DNA of 64,000 bases from Okapia johnstoni. Its lineage: Eukaryota; Chordata; Mammalia; Artiodactyla; Giraffidae. The position numbers were made by a program, and so were the translations under genes. The stretch's first letter is position 1. Each line of letters begins with the position of its first letter. This document shows positions 11,505 to 21,845 of the stretch, one piece after another. The stretch is from NCBI GenBank assembly GCA_024291935.2, contig CM044312.1:72063001-72127000 (forward strand), read 5' to 3'. The notes below the pieces were generated by a model. It saw only the letters and a list, made by a program, of their open reading frames with translations. It was not told where the DNA came from and ran no database searches.

Positions 11505-11577
11505 AAGAAAACCTGTCTTATAAAAGTACCATGCGCTAACAGATTGCGCCACTGGAGCTCGGCTAAGAAAACCTGTC
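11505..11577 (-). pseudogene. Retroposed 5' half of tRNA-Ile(UAU), with target-site duplication
   Basis: The minus strand of 11518-11564 reads, after a 6-nt AGCCGA leader, GCTCCAGTGGCGCAATC, then TGTTAGCGCATGGTACTT, then TTATAA. This is the acceptor 5' strand, D-arm (with the A-box) and anticodon 5' strand of tRNA-Ile(UAU), with small differences (D-loop CTG for CGG, GCAT for GCGC) and a 2-nt T insertion before the anticodon. It stops in the anticodon/intron region, and the variable arm, T-arm and 3' acceptor strand are absent. Perfect 13-bp direct repeats AAGAAAACCTGTC flank it at 11505-11517 and 11565-11577. There is no poly(A) tail. This fits a tailless retropseudogene from a cleaved or partly copied tRNA. 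It is not a functional tRNA gene. Confidence 0.8.
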
Positions 11578-12119
11578 AAAATATTTAAGTTAAATATTTG
11601 CATATTTGAATGGCAAAAGTAAAAAAGAAGAACTGACAATATCCTTCAGTTAGCAAAATTTGTTCAGATCTTACCAGGCATCTTAATGTCTCTAAGAGAT
11701 TATATGTTTAATTAAAAATACAATGGTCCACAAAGAAATATTACTATAATTACCAACAATCTCAAGTTTAGTAAACATAGAATACAACCTTGAAGAATAT
11801 TGTAGGTAACTGTATAAAAACAAAATAATTAAGACTTTTTTTTAAGAAAACCTGCTGAAAAAATATATTCTTAAAAATACTAGTGACATTATGTAACAAA
11901 CTGATTAAAGAACATGAATATGTGGCAAGATTAATTTTTATGCTTATAATTTTTAATGTTTATATAATCAATGTACATAATTGTTGAAATTTTTGCTTTA
12001 ATGAACATGGATATACACTATATTTACTTTTGAAATCTTTGTACAGTTTCAGCATTATAACAAATAATTTTGGTAATAAAGAGATAAACATTTCAAAAAA
12101 CTATGTAATTTTTATATCC
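11578..12119. other. Unassigned A/T-rich stretch
   Basis: Low-complexity A/T-rich DNA with no gene or confident repeat. Confidence 0.5.
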
Positions 12120-13275
12120 TTAATTAAATTACTTTTTTAAAAAAATTTATTGAAGTATAGTTGATTTACAATGCTGCATTAGTTTCAGGTGTAAAGCAAA
12201 GTGATTCAATTTTATATATACACATACACATACACCCACACACATATATATATTCATTCTCTTTCAAATTTTTTCCCATATAGTGTACTAAGTAGAGATC
12301 CCTGTGCTATACAGTATGTCCTTGTTGGCTATATACTATATACTATATTATATATATACTATACTAAATATATACTATATATATTTTTTATATATAGTAG
12401 TGCATTGTTTGTTAATCCCAAACTCCTGATTTATTCCTCCCTGCCACGTTTCCCATTTGATAACCATAAGTTTGTTTTTTGTATCTGTGAGTCTGTTTCT
12501 GTTTTGTAAATAAGTTCATTTGTATCATTTTTAAAAATTAGATTCCACACATGGGTGATATCATATGATATTTGTCTTTCTCTATCTGATTTACTTCACT
12601 TAGTATGATCATCTCTAGGTCCATCCATGTTGCTGCAAAGGCATTCTTTCATTCTTTTTAATGGCTGAGTAATATTCCATAGTATATATGTACCACATCT
12701 CCTTTATCCATTCCTCTATCAATGGACATTTAGGTTGCTTCCATATCCTGGCTGTTGTAAATAGTGCTGCTATAAACATTGGAGTGCATGTAGTTTTTGG
12801 ATTATGGTTTTCTCTGGATAAATGCCTAGAGGTGAGATTGTTGGGATTATATGGTAGCTGTATTCTTCCTGTTTTAGGGGACATCCATACTGTTTTCCAT
12901 AGTGACTATACCAATTTACACTTCCTACAACAGTGTAGGTGGGTTCTCTTTTCTCCACACCCTCTCCAGCACTTATTGTTTGTATGCTTTTTGATGGTGG
13001 CCATTCTGTCCAGTGTGAGGTGGTCCTCATTATAGTTTTGATTTGCATTTCTCTGATAATTAGGGATGTTGAGCATCTTTTCATGTGCTTTTTGGCCATC
13101 TGTATGTCTTCTTTGAAGAAATGTCTTACCTTCTGCCCATTTTTTGGTTGGATTGTTTGGTTTTTTGACATAGAGCTGTATGAGCTATTTATATATTCCG
13201 GAGATCAATCATTTGTTAGTAGCTTCATTTACAAATATTTTCTTCCATTCAGTGGGTTGTCTTTTCATTTTAAAA
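12120..13275 (-). mobile_element. L1 LINE 3' end (ORF2 C-terminus and 3' UTR), antisense
   Basis: A 5'-truncated artiodactyl L1 in reverse orientation. The minus-strand translation at 12615-12884 contains [20 protein letters not shown] followed by [20 protein letters not shown], the conserved C-terminus of L1 ORF2p. Further upstream (minus frame of 12770-13171) is the region equivalent to the [14 protein letters not shown] part of ORF2p. The 3' untranslated region is at 12120-12600, with TTTATTGAAGTATAGTTGA and CCCTGTGCTATACAGTATG on + and A/T-rich simple repeats at 12215-12400. Frames are broken, so it is dead. Confidence 0.88.
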
Positions 13276-13857
13276 CTGTGTAATTTAATTTGATTCTTTC
13301 ATTCTCCAAATTGAGTTTAAATTATCCAAAACTGAAATTTAAAATAAATGGTCAAACCTAAATTTTGTAGTATAGGCCTGACATAATAGTAGTCTGAACT
13401 GAGCAGATGCTAGTTGTCAGACAGAAATGTGGATAGAGCTTAATTATATTTAATTTAAATTTATTGGAGGTGAAGTAGACATATCTAGATTTTATATTTT
13501 GATTAGTGGGTCTAGTTAGTATAGTTAGTTGGTTAGTGGAAGTCACCTGTTAATAGTTGGTGCTGGCCTTCATGGTATTAAAAAAGAAAAGACAGAGATA
13601 CAGTTTGATAGGAAACTGTTTCCAAGGAGGAGGATCAAGAGATAGTGGGTCTTGATGGTTGGCTGAGGCCTCAGAGATGAGGTTTTGATACACTGAAGGA
13701 ACAACATCATTGCTAAGTGACCATATCAAAGTCATGTCTCCTAACAAATGTACTGAGTTTTGTTCATTTGAAGCCTTTGAATGTAGTTATTTTATGTGTT
13801 TTGAAACAGTATTAGAATAAATAATACATTTTCTGTATTTATGTTGGTATGACAGAC
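13276..13857. other. Unassigned non-coding stretch
   Basis: No gene or recognisable repeat. The small minus-strand open frames at 13358-13546 and 13550-13747 have no known motif. Confidence 0.5.
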
Positions 13858-14133
13858 TGCTGCTGCTGCTGCTAAGTCGCTTCAGTCGTGTCCGACTGTG
13901 TGACCCCATAGACGGCCACCCATGAGGTTCTCCCGTCCCTGGGATTCTCCAGGCAAGAACACTGGAGTGGGTTGCCATTTCCTTCTCCAATGCATGAAAG
14001 TGAAAAGTGAAAGTGAAGTCGCTCAGTCATGTCTGACTCTTCGCGACCCCATGGACTGCAGCCTACCAGGCTCCTCCGTCCATGGGATTTTCCAGGCAAG
14101 AGTACTGGAGTGGGGTGCCATTGCCTTCTCTGG
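13858..14133 (-). mobile_element. Bov-A2 dimeric SINE
   Basis: Starts CTGCTGCTGCTGCTAAGTCG on +, has the two BovA units joined by the AAAGTGAAAAGTGAAAGTGA linker, and ends GGGTGCCATTGCCTTCTC. The flanks GGTATGACAGACT (13846-13858) and GGTATGACAGACT (14133-14145) are the target-site duplication. Confidence 0.95.
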
Positions 14134-14145
14134 GTATGACAGACT

Positions 14146-15104
14146 ACTAACACATTAATTAGTAGTCATCAGGTGCTTCCCAGATGACTAACACATTAAT
14201 ACACAAGAAAAATAATATTATTGTTATATATTAATTTTGTGTGAGACCTAGGCAAATCAACTAAGAGTGCAGTAAGTTAATATAGGGAAAGGTAATTACA
14301 TATTTTCATTTACCCAGTAAACATAATGCATAATTCAACTAAAAATAAATCTATTGAAATTCAGTGCACTAAGGAAATTAAAAATTAATATATTTGCATT
14401 CTCTATTGATTTATTTGTTTACTCTTGAAAAAAATAGTTTTGTTATTTACAAGTGGACACACAAGCATATACTGAAATCACAGCCCATTTACTGTACTAG
14501 TTGATAATGTACAGGTACAACATTAAAAAAGATAAATCTAAACATAAAAATATGGAGCAGTTTGGCATTTTAGAGGGTTAAAAAGACTATTTTAAATTTT
14601 AATCTGGTTAATTTTATTCATCTGCTATATTAATACATCAGCTGTTGCTCTAGTATGCAATAGATTTTTTAATTTTGTAATCTTGTTATGGCTATCAAAG
14701 TCCATGTTTTTGTGGTTTCTGTCTGTCCTTCAGGATCTCAGATTATTTTATAGCTTATCTTATTCACTTATTTGAATATTTTAAAAGAAATGTTCATGTG
14801 TGTGCATATGTATATATTTTAGAAAATCCTGTGGAAAATATGATGTAGAACCCTTCAATATTATAAAATATGTAGAATCCTCCATTAATACTACAGTAAA
14901 TGGTAGTTTTAAGATATTACATCTCAGGAACTCTATTTAAACATCACTCTATTGAAGACATTTAGTCTGGCCAGATGTCAGCAAATGTAGATAATCAGGT
15001 GCTTCCCAGATGACTAAAAATGAAACAGAAACTAGGTGAATGAAGTGAAAACAGAATCAGTTAGATTCTAACAAATAATTAGAAAGCTAATTCTAAAGTT
15101 TACA
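14146..15104. other. Unassigned A/T-rich stretch
   Basis: No gene. A short phrase CAGGTGCTTCCCAGATGACTAA occurs near 14170 and again near 14997, which is a small dispersed duplicate or a remnant of two SINE heads. Nothing else can be supported. Confidence 0.5.
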
Positions 15105-15402
15105 TTCAGTTCAGTCCAGTCGCTCAGCTGTGTCCGACTCTTTGTGACCCCATGAACCGCAGCACGCCAGGCCTCCCTGTCCATCACCAACTGCTGGAGT
15201 CCACCCAAACCCATGTCCATTGAGTCGGTGATGCCATCCAACCATCTCATCCTCTGTCGTCCCCTTCTCCTCCTGCCCTCAATCTTTCCCAGCATCAGGG
15301 TCTTTTCCAATGAGTCAGCTCTTCATATCAGGTGGCCAAAGTATTGGAGTTTCAGCTTTAATATCCATCCTTCCAATGAATACCCAGGACTGATCAAAGG
15401 AC
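15105..15402 (-). mobile_element. BovB LINE 3' fragment
   Basis: The + strand starts TTCAGTTCAGTCCAGTCGC and continues GTGTCCGACTCTTTGTGACC. The minus frame of 15068-15310 encodes [20 protein letters not shown] and [20 protein letters not shown], the C-terminal end of the BovB polyprotein. 5'-truncated. Confidence 0.92.
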
Positions 15403-15984
15403 CTTATTTTCCTGAACCTTTAAAAATATGTCAGTCATATTACTTGATACACTCATCCTCATGTCTTGAAAAGTAACCCATTCATTATGACATCAAAGCA
15501 CAACAGATGTTGTGCATCTGTTGTGAAACATCCCCTCCTTCTCCTAGTGAGAATGTCACTCCCCAATTAGTTCCTTGTTCACCCCCAGTTAGTTCACTGT
15601 TGCTCATATCGTCCATTCATGTGATACTTGCCTGCCCTCTCCCACAGTCTTTAACTCTCAGCTGAGGTACACTCCACCTTATTGCTCACTGAGAAAAGTT
15701 ACTGCATGGGAGCTCCCTCATATTCCCAGCAGATAATCTATTCATTTTCTCTGCACTCCTACTTGGAGTAGGAACGGAGTGTCCAATCAAGTTTATTCTT
15801 GCAGGCACTGGCCTCCTTCCCCTCTTGGCTTATCAAGAATTTCAGTTCCTCAGCTGTGCCTCCTCCCTACCACCTCCTCAATCTATTCATCTATCATCAG
15901 TCTCTTCCTCTGTATTGGCATAATTCCATTAGCATACAGATATTCTCTACTAGTTCCTTAAAAATAAAAAGGCTGCATCATGAG
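15403..15984. other. Unassigned pyrimidine-rich stretch with a hairpin
   Basis: C/T-rich sequence without a gene. It may be a continuation of the L2 element that is clearer from 16.1 kb, but I cannot confirm that. It contains an 11-bp perfect inverted repeat at 15499-15525 (CACAACAGATG, 5-nt loop, CATCTGTTGTG). Confidence 0.45.
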
Positions 15985-16082
15985 GTTTTCAGGATCTTAG
16001 TTCCCTGACCAGGGATTGGATCCATGCCCTCAGCAGTGAAAGCGTGGAGCCCTAACCACTGGAATGCCAGGGAATTCCCTAC
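15985..16082 (-). mobile_element. CHR-family SINE, partial
   Basis: The + strand shows GGATCTTAGTTCCCTGACCA, GGGATTGGATCCATGCCC and AACCACTGGAATGCCAGGGA, which is the reversed head of a tRNA(Glu)-derived CHR SINE. Confidence 0.7.
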
Positions 16083-17099
16083 TATTTCCATTTTTAACTC
16101 CCTTCCCTAATCTCATCATTTCCTCCAGTTACTGTCCTATTTTTCTACTCCTCTTCCCAGAAAGTGATATTTAGTTAGTAGCTTTATGTACTCTCTCCAA
16201 CTTCATTTCTCCAATTCATCCATCAAACTACACATATATGACTATTCTCCCTTCCACTGACTCTTCTTTTGAAGGTCACCAGCTACCTCAGAATGCCAAT
16301 TCCAACAGAAATTTCTCTGTATTTAACCTGCTTGGCCCCTTGACAGTATATTCAACATGACAGAAATCCTGATCTTATGGAAGCCTTCCCTCCTGGACTC
16401 CTTGAGCTAATAGTTTCAGGTTTTTCCTCATACGTCACTATCTCCTCAAGGTCTGTTTCTGATGTAGATCTTACTAAACACCGTCCTGTGTGCCTCCTAC
16501 TCTTTATTATCTACATCTTCGTCTCAGGTTTTTTTTTTATTCATAGCTTTAGATAGTATTCCTGCTCTCCCACATTGCAGGTCTATTTCTCCATGTCAGA
16601 TATGTCCTCTAGGTCTGAATCCTGGCTCATGAAGTCTAGACTCATGTATTCACCTGCCTATCTGACATCTCCTAGATACCTAATTGGTAGGAAATGTTCA
16701 AAAGGTAGCTGATGATTCTCTCCACTAACCTATTTCTTCCTTTATTCATAGTAGTTCCATTTTTTAATTTTTTGAGGAACTGCCACTTTGTTTTCCACAG
16801 AGGCCATATCATTTTATACTCTTACTTTATTCAATGACTCTGCCAGTTATTCAAGTCAAGAAAAAAAGAAAAAAACCTAAAACTAAAAATCATACGTGAT
16901 TCCTTTCTGTTCCATACCATCATCCATAAATCCAATTGATCACCAAGTCCTGTTGGTCTAATTAATTGTAAAATATGTCTTGAATTTATCTAAAAGATGT
17001 CAGTTGTCTTTCTGAACTTCACCAGTCCTAAATCATCTTCACTGTGTTGCCTAAAATATCACAAAAACTTCTTAATTACAATCCCTGCTCTTCTCTGTT

Positions 17100-17290
17100 T
17101 TGTTGTTGTTCAGTCTCTTAAGTTGTGTCTGACTCTTAGAGACTATAGCCCATCAGGCTCCTCCGTGGGGTTTTCCAGGCAAGAATACTGGAGTGGGTTG
17201 CCATTTCCTTCTCCAGGGGGTCTTCCTGACCCAGGATTGAACCTGCGTCTCCTGCCTTGACAGGCAGATTCTTTACCTCTGAGCTCTGTT
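17100..17290 (-). mobile_element. Bov-tA SINE (inside L2)
   Basis: The + strand reads GTTGTTGTTCAGTCTC, AGGCAAGAATACTGGAGTGG and GGATTGAACCTGCGTCTCC, ending CAGATTCTTTACCTCTGAGC: a reversed Bov-tA. Confidence 0.88.
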
Positions 17291-17291
17291 T

Positions 17292-17430
17292 GCTTCCCAG
17301 GTGGCACTAGTGGTGAAGAACCTGCCTGTCAATTCAGGAGACATAGGAGATGTGGGTTTGATCCCTGGATGGGGAAGATCCCCTGGAAAAGGAAATGGCA
17401 AACCACTCCAGTATTCTGGCCTGGTTTATT
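17292..17430 (+). mobile_element. Bov-tA SINE, 3'-truncated (inside L2)
   Basis: CTTCCCAGGTGGCACTAGTG, GGGTTTGATCCCTGGATGG and ACTCCAGTATTCTGGCCTGG identify the forward tRNA-like half. The BovA tail is cut off after about 17425. It lies head-to-head with the preceding reversed copy. Confidence 0.85.
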
Positions 17431-17791
17431 CTCCTCCAGTGTTTCCCCATAGTATCTTTCCAAATATGATCAAGCCCCTATTTACCTCTGCAAATACAGA
17501 TCCCCTGTATTACTTCTCAGTAACAGCCTATTCTTCAGTCAGCAGCTCTTCCAGTATCCACGTTGCCTTTCTATGGAAGGAAATGACCTTCCTCCCACTC
17601 CTAGCCTTCCACTGGCTTATTCTCACCCTTCTATTTCAACTCAAATATCGTCTGGTTTACAGAGTCCTCTCCTCCCCCGAACCATTTACGGTAGCCTCTG
17701 CCTACCACTCTTTATTTTCTGACTCTGCTTATTTAGCCCTGCACCTGTCTATCACCACCTGAAAACATCCAATTTGGTTTCTTTCCTCTTT

Positions 17792-17893
17792 TTTCGGCAT
17801 GTGGGATCTTAGTTCTCCAAAAGATCGAACCCATATACCTTGCGTTAGGAATGTGGAGTCTTCCTTAACCGCTGGACCACCAGACAAGTGCCC
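17792..17893 (-). mobile_element. CHR-family SINE (inside L2)
   Basis: The + strand GGCATGTGGGATCTTAGTTC, followed by AGATCGAACCCATATACC and AACCGCTGGACCACCAGACA, is a reversed CHR head. Confidence 0.72.
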
Positions 17894-18066
17894 TGATTTG
17901 GTTTCTTCTTCACTCTTTATCCATTTGAATATTCATTTGAATGGAAGCTCCTGGAGAACAGGGACACTAACACTGTGGGTCAGTTTCTTTTTTTTTTTTT
18001 TTTATGCCTAGGTCAGTGTCTGCCCTGTATGGCTATTGACAGCTAACTGTTGAATAAATGTATGAT

Positions 18067-18419
18067 TAAATGAATAGATTATTTATAAAGTATGTTTGTT
18101 ATATTAAAAAGGTCAGAGCATAAAATTGGATGACATGACAATCTAACCCAATGGTCAATATGCTCAATTGTCTAGAAAATTCAAAAAATATAAATAATCC
18201 AAGAATATCTGGAGCAACAGCACAGCTGAGAGAATAAAAAGAAAACAAATATACTAAGTTTAGAGAGACACATTTTTTTCTCTTTTGAAAACTTGCAAGG
18301 AAATGTATATATAATTGTAGAAATCTTATGAAAATATATAAGGAAAAACAATCTAAGTATACCTGCTATCCCATCAACATGTCAAAACCTCAACTAATAT
18401 TTTGTTGCATAGCTTCCGT
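18067..18419. other. Unassigned A/T-rich stretch
   Basis: No gene or recognisable repeat. Confidence 0.5.
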
Positions 18420-18519
18420 GTTTCCCCAGGATATCTGCGTATGGTCATTGAGCACTTGAAACATGGCTAGTGCAAGCGAGGCACTGAAAGTTTAGTTCAC
18501 TTGTTTATTTATTTGTGTT
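18420..18519. mobile_element. DNA transposon fossil, left part
   Basis: CATTGAGCACTTGAAACATG and GCTAGTGCAAGCGAGGCACT match a well-known non-autonomous mammalian DNA-transposon family whose consensus contains 'GAGCACTTGAAATGTGGCTA'. It continues at 18832 after a BovB insertion. I do not assign the family name. Confidence 0.5.
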
Positions 18520-18826
18520 GCTGTTTACTCGCTTAGTCACGTCCAGTCTTTGCAACCCCATGAACTGCAGCCTGCAGTCTTTGCAACCCCATGAACTGCA
18601 GCCTGCAGTCTTTGCAACCCCATGAACTGCAGCACGCCAGGCTCCCCTGCCCTTCAGTATCTCCTGGAATTTTCTCAGGCTCAAGTCCATCGAGTCAGTG
18701 ATGCCATCCAACCATCTCATCCTCTGTCACCCCTTCTCCTCCTGCCCTCAATCTTTCCCAGCATCAGGGTCTTTTCCAATGGGTCGGCTCTTCACATTAG
18801 GCCAAAGTATTAGAGCTTCAGCTTAA
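18520..18826 (-). mobile_element. BovB LINE 3' fragment with 3 x 31-bp tandem repeat
   Basis: A reversed BovB 3' end: AATCTTTCCCAGCATCAGGG and CCAATGGGTCGGCTCTTCAC on +, and the minus frame encodes [19 protein letters not shown] 31-bp unit starting AGTCTTTGCAACCCCATGAA is repeated three times from 18545, 18576 and 18607. A normal BovB 3' end has this segment once. Confidence 0.9.
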
Positions 18827-18831
18827 AATTG

Positions 18832-19160
18832 AGGCAGCATAAAATATTTTTTTTTCTCAAAAACCACTTTATTGTTTGGTGTGACTGTGTTTTGCTTAAT
18901 TGAAAATTCAGTGTCTGAATTGAGATGTGCTGTAAATGTAAAATAAATGCTGTATTTTTAAAGCCAACATAAAAAAATTTTTAAAAAAATCTAGTAATAA
19001 CTCTTTTTATGGATTATATGTTAAAAATAGTATTTTGGATCTAATGGATTAAGTAGAATATTTTTAATCTAATCTATTTTTTTTTTGGATATTTTTATTT
19101 TTTAAATTGGCTACCACAAAATTTCAATTACATTCATGGCTTATATTTTACTTCTATTTA
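18832..19160. mobile_element. DNA transposon fossil, right part
   Basis: Continues the element broken at 18519. The segments CTGAATTGAGATGTGCTGTA, AATAGTATTTTGGATCTAAT and TGGCTACCACAAAATTTCAA follow the order of the same family. Together with the left part it shows the BovB is younger. Confidence 0.5.
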
Positions 19161-20042
19161 ATATTACTTTATACACATACATATATATTTATATATATAT
19201 ATACACACAAAGACATATATAGGGTTTTATAAAACATATTCTTCTGAAAACTATTCCTTTGAAATAGTGATATTGTACAAACATCCTCTGAAGTCAATGA
19301 ATATAGATCTATATTTTGTTTATTTGACTGAGTGCTTAGTATTTACTATGTGGAATATTAGATATGCTTTTTATTACTAAACATTTAGATGATTTCTATA
19401 TTTTCACTCTTACATACAATGCTAAGGGCATAATTTAAGCAATGTTTATGCATGAGAGATGGTTATAAAGGCCAAATACCTTCAATGCTAAATTTTAAAG
19501 TAATTAAAGAAGCAAGGAGAAATTTTTAGAAAAATCATTGAAGTAATGAAAATAACAGAAAGCAAAAGCAATAGTGGATTATTATGCCTAAGGGTGAAAG
19601 AACGAATTGAGGATCGGTCACGGGGGTTCCAGGAGTAACACAAGCAGTGACAAGAAGTGTTTTCATGACAATGAGAACAGGAACAAAGACAAGACAGAAG
19701 TGACTAGAAGCTGGGGCGTCGGGCTGTCTGAAGACATTTGGTCCAAATGACCTTACCCAACTCCTACATATATTGTCCCAATAGAAGATGCTCCTAAGAA
19801 TAATAAAGGAGAGTTTAAGTTTCATACCTTTTGTTTATTAAGGCAGAAAGTAAATAACATATTGTGAAGATTTATATCAATAACAAATTATGTTTTAAAA
19901 TTCTATTTAAGATGGTTCTAATTTTCTGGAAAAATATGTTATATGATGATTTCATCTCTCTGAGAACACTTTAAAAATAATTTTAGATAAATGAAGCACT
20001 GTCGTTTTATTTATTCTTTCAAGTAATGGTAATTCTTTTTCT
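19161..20042. other. Unassigned stretch with a TA/CA simple repeat
   Basis: A TA-rich microsatellite with a few CA units lies at about 19175-19210. The 96-codon minus-strand frame at 19535-19825 has no recognisable motif. No gene called. Confidence 0.5.
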
Positions 20043-20248
20043 AATATTTATTTTTTTTATTTATTTTGGCTACACTGGGTCTTAGTTGTAGCATGTGGGG
20101 TCTTTTTAGTTGCATGCCAAATCTTTAATTGTGGCATGTGATATCTGACCAGGGGTCAGATACCTGATCCCTGACCAGGGATTGAACCTGGGACCCATGC
20201 ATTGGAAGCTTGGAGTCTTTAACTGGTGAACCCCCAGGAAAGCCCCTT
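20043..20248 (-). mobile_element. CHR-family tRNA-derived SINE
   Basis: The minus-strand head is GGGGCTTTCCTGGGGGTTC. On + the body reads TTTTGGCTACACTGGGTCTT, GACCAGGGATTGAACCTGGG and GCATTGGAAGCTTGGAGTCT. A small internal duplication around CTGACCAGGG (20145-20180) is present. Confidence 0.75.
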
Positions 20249-20343
20249 CTATTTTTAAAAATAGAATACAAGCTCATGGATTTAAGAGGCTAAAAGTTGT
20301 GGCCTACATATGTCATTTTTGCCTGACTCTAGAAGATGCTATG

Positions 20344-20625
20344 CAGAGAAGGCAATGGCACCCCACTCCAGTACTCTTGCCTGGAAAATCCCATGGACGG
20401 AGGAGCCTGGTAGGCTACAGTCCATGGGGTGGCTAACAGTTGGACACAACTGAGCGACTTCACTTTCACTTTTCCCTTTCATGCACTGGAGAAGGAAATG
20501 GCAATCCACTCCAGTATTCTTGCCTGGAGAATCCCAGGGATGGCGGAGCCTGGTAGGCTGCCGTCTATGGGGTCGCACAGAATCGGACACGACTGAAGCG
20601 ACTTAGCAGCAGCAGCAGCAGCAGA
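20344..20625 (+). mobile_element. Bov-A2 dimeric SINE
   Basis: Starts AGAGAAGGCAATGGCACCCC, has the TTCACTTTCACTTTTCCCTT linker, and ends in (AGC)n at 20606-20623. The flanking AGAAGATGCTATG at 20330-20342 and 20622-20634 is the target-site duplication. Confidence 0.95.
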
Positions 20626-21316
20626 AGATGCTATGTGCACATCAGAAGACAAAGAGCCTGCACGGACAGGTACACTGAGCCAGACCTCTGGAGAAAGTGT
20701 GTGTTATCTCCTTTCTGATAACATCAGAATTTACCCACATAGGGCAGCCTCAAGGGTTTGCCCAGGATGGCTGTGTAATGGAATGGTTCTCAGACCAGTT
20801 CAAGGAGGTCTTTATCCTTTGTGCTCCAACTTGTTAGATCTGCTCCAGGTGTCCAGAATCAGTAACAACATTGTCTCCAGAGAACTTCGAATACACTTCA
20901 CATTAGAGGAGATAAATGGAGTAGAACTGTCTTGCTTTGCCACTCAACCCATATATATGTTCAGTGATTCAGTATTGTATGAATTACAAATTCCAGAGTT
21001 CTCAGGCCACTGACAGGTTCCTAGACAACAAAAGATTAAAACTTAATACAGAGAAAATTATAGACTTTTATGGTATTATATGGAAATAAAATATAATACC
21101 ATATTTAGCATTGCTAGAAAAAAGCCTTAAAATTTGAATCAGTTATGCTACTTACTCCATAAATAAAAACATAATACTTTCTTGGTTAAGAGCAGTACAG
21201 TTACATTTTTTCAATCGGCTTATTTCAGGAAGGGTTTTGTGTCCTGTGTCCCACGTTGGAATTTTATTACAATCTCACTTGACTTAAATAGATAATAAGT
21301 GGGATCAAGGCATTGT
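20626..21316. other. Unassigned non-coding stretch
   Basis: The 126-codon + frame at 20633-21013 starts at the SINE junction and has no recognisable domain, so I treat it as chance. No repeat recognised. Confidence 0.45.
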
Positions 21317-21548
21317 TAAGGGCTTCCCAGGTGGCTCAGTGGGTAAAGAATCCACCTGCAATGCAGGAGACACAGAAGACGCAGGAGACATGGGTTCGAT
21401 CCCTGAGTCGGGAAGATGCCCTGGAGGAGAGCATGGCATCCCACCCCAGTATTCTTGCCTGGAGAATCCAGGGACAGAGCAGCCTAGCAGGCTACAGTCC
21501 ATAGGGTCGCAAAGAGTTGGAAACTACTGAAGTGACTGAGCACAGCTC
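21317..21548 (+). mobile_element. Bov-tA SINE
   Basis: GGGCTTCCCAGGTGGCTCAG, GGGTTCGATCCCTGAGTCGG and CAAAGAGTTGGAAACTACTG mark a forward copy. A 12-bp-class duplication GCAGGAGACA[C/T] is seen inside the tRNA-like half. The flanks AGGCATTGTTAA (21308-21319 and 21549-21560) are the target-site duplication. Confidence 0.92.
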
Positions 21549-21664
21549 AGGCATTGTTAAATTTCCAACAGTTACAACTTTTATATAAACACATTATAAT
21601 TCAATTAGAAGCCCCTCCTCTCTGTATCATGTCTACAATGTCACAGAAGCACCAGGAGGTCTGT

Positions 21665-21845
21665 CTTCTCTTTCTGGCTCTGTCAGTTACTGATTATTTT
21701 ACAAGGGTATGTAAATTAAACTCTGAAAGTTAATTTCCTCATATGTGATATGAGGACAGTAAATCTTGTGCTACCTGCTTCATAGGGTTATCATGGGAAT
21801 CAAATGAGGCAAAACATACAAATACATTTTGAAAACAAAAAGAGA
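21665..21845 (-). repeat. MIR SINE
   Basis: The + strand shows the reversed MIR core: GAAAGTTAATTTCCTCATAT, then ACCTGCTTCATAGGGTTATC and ATGGGAATCAAATGAGGCAA. Strongly diverged, as expected for this ancient family. Confidence 0.65.

Larger units (their letters stand above)
16083..18066 (+). mobile_element. L2 LINE, RT region to 3' end, interrupted by SINEs
   Basis: A long, diverged mammalian L2 in + orientation. The RT-encoding part is visible as the C/T-rich stretch with GAAGGTCACCAGCTACCTC, ATGACAGAAATCCTGATCTT and CTATCTGACATCTCCTAGAT. The next landmark is AATTGATCACCAAGTCCTGT near 16935. The 3' end (17440-17765) includes CTTTCTATGGAAGGAAATGA and CTGTCTATCACCACCTGAAA. The terminal part GGAAGCTCCTGGAGAACAGG and GTTGAATAAATGTATGATTA lies at 17940-18066. 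Three SINEs sit inside it (17100-17290, 17292-17430, 17792-17893), so its insertion predates them. No open RT frame survives. Confidence 0.7.

Noticed and set aside
11518..11564. Functional tRNA gene
   Set aside because: Only the 5' half is present; the T-arm, variable arm and 3' acceptor strand are missing.
19535..19825. 96-codon minus-strand frame with hydrophobic ends
   Set aside because: Hydrophobic residues reflect T-rich codons. No known family, no gene context.
20633..21013. 126-codon frame starting next to a Bov-A2 SINE
   Set aside because: No recognisable domain, starts at a SINE junction, no splice or polyadenylation context.
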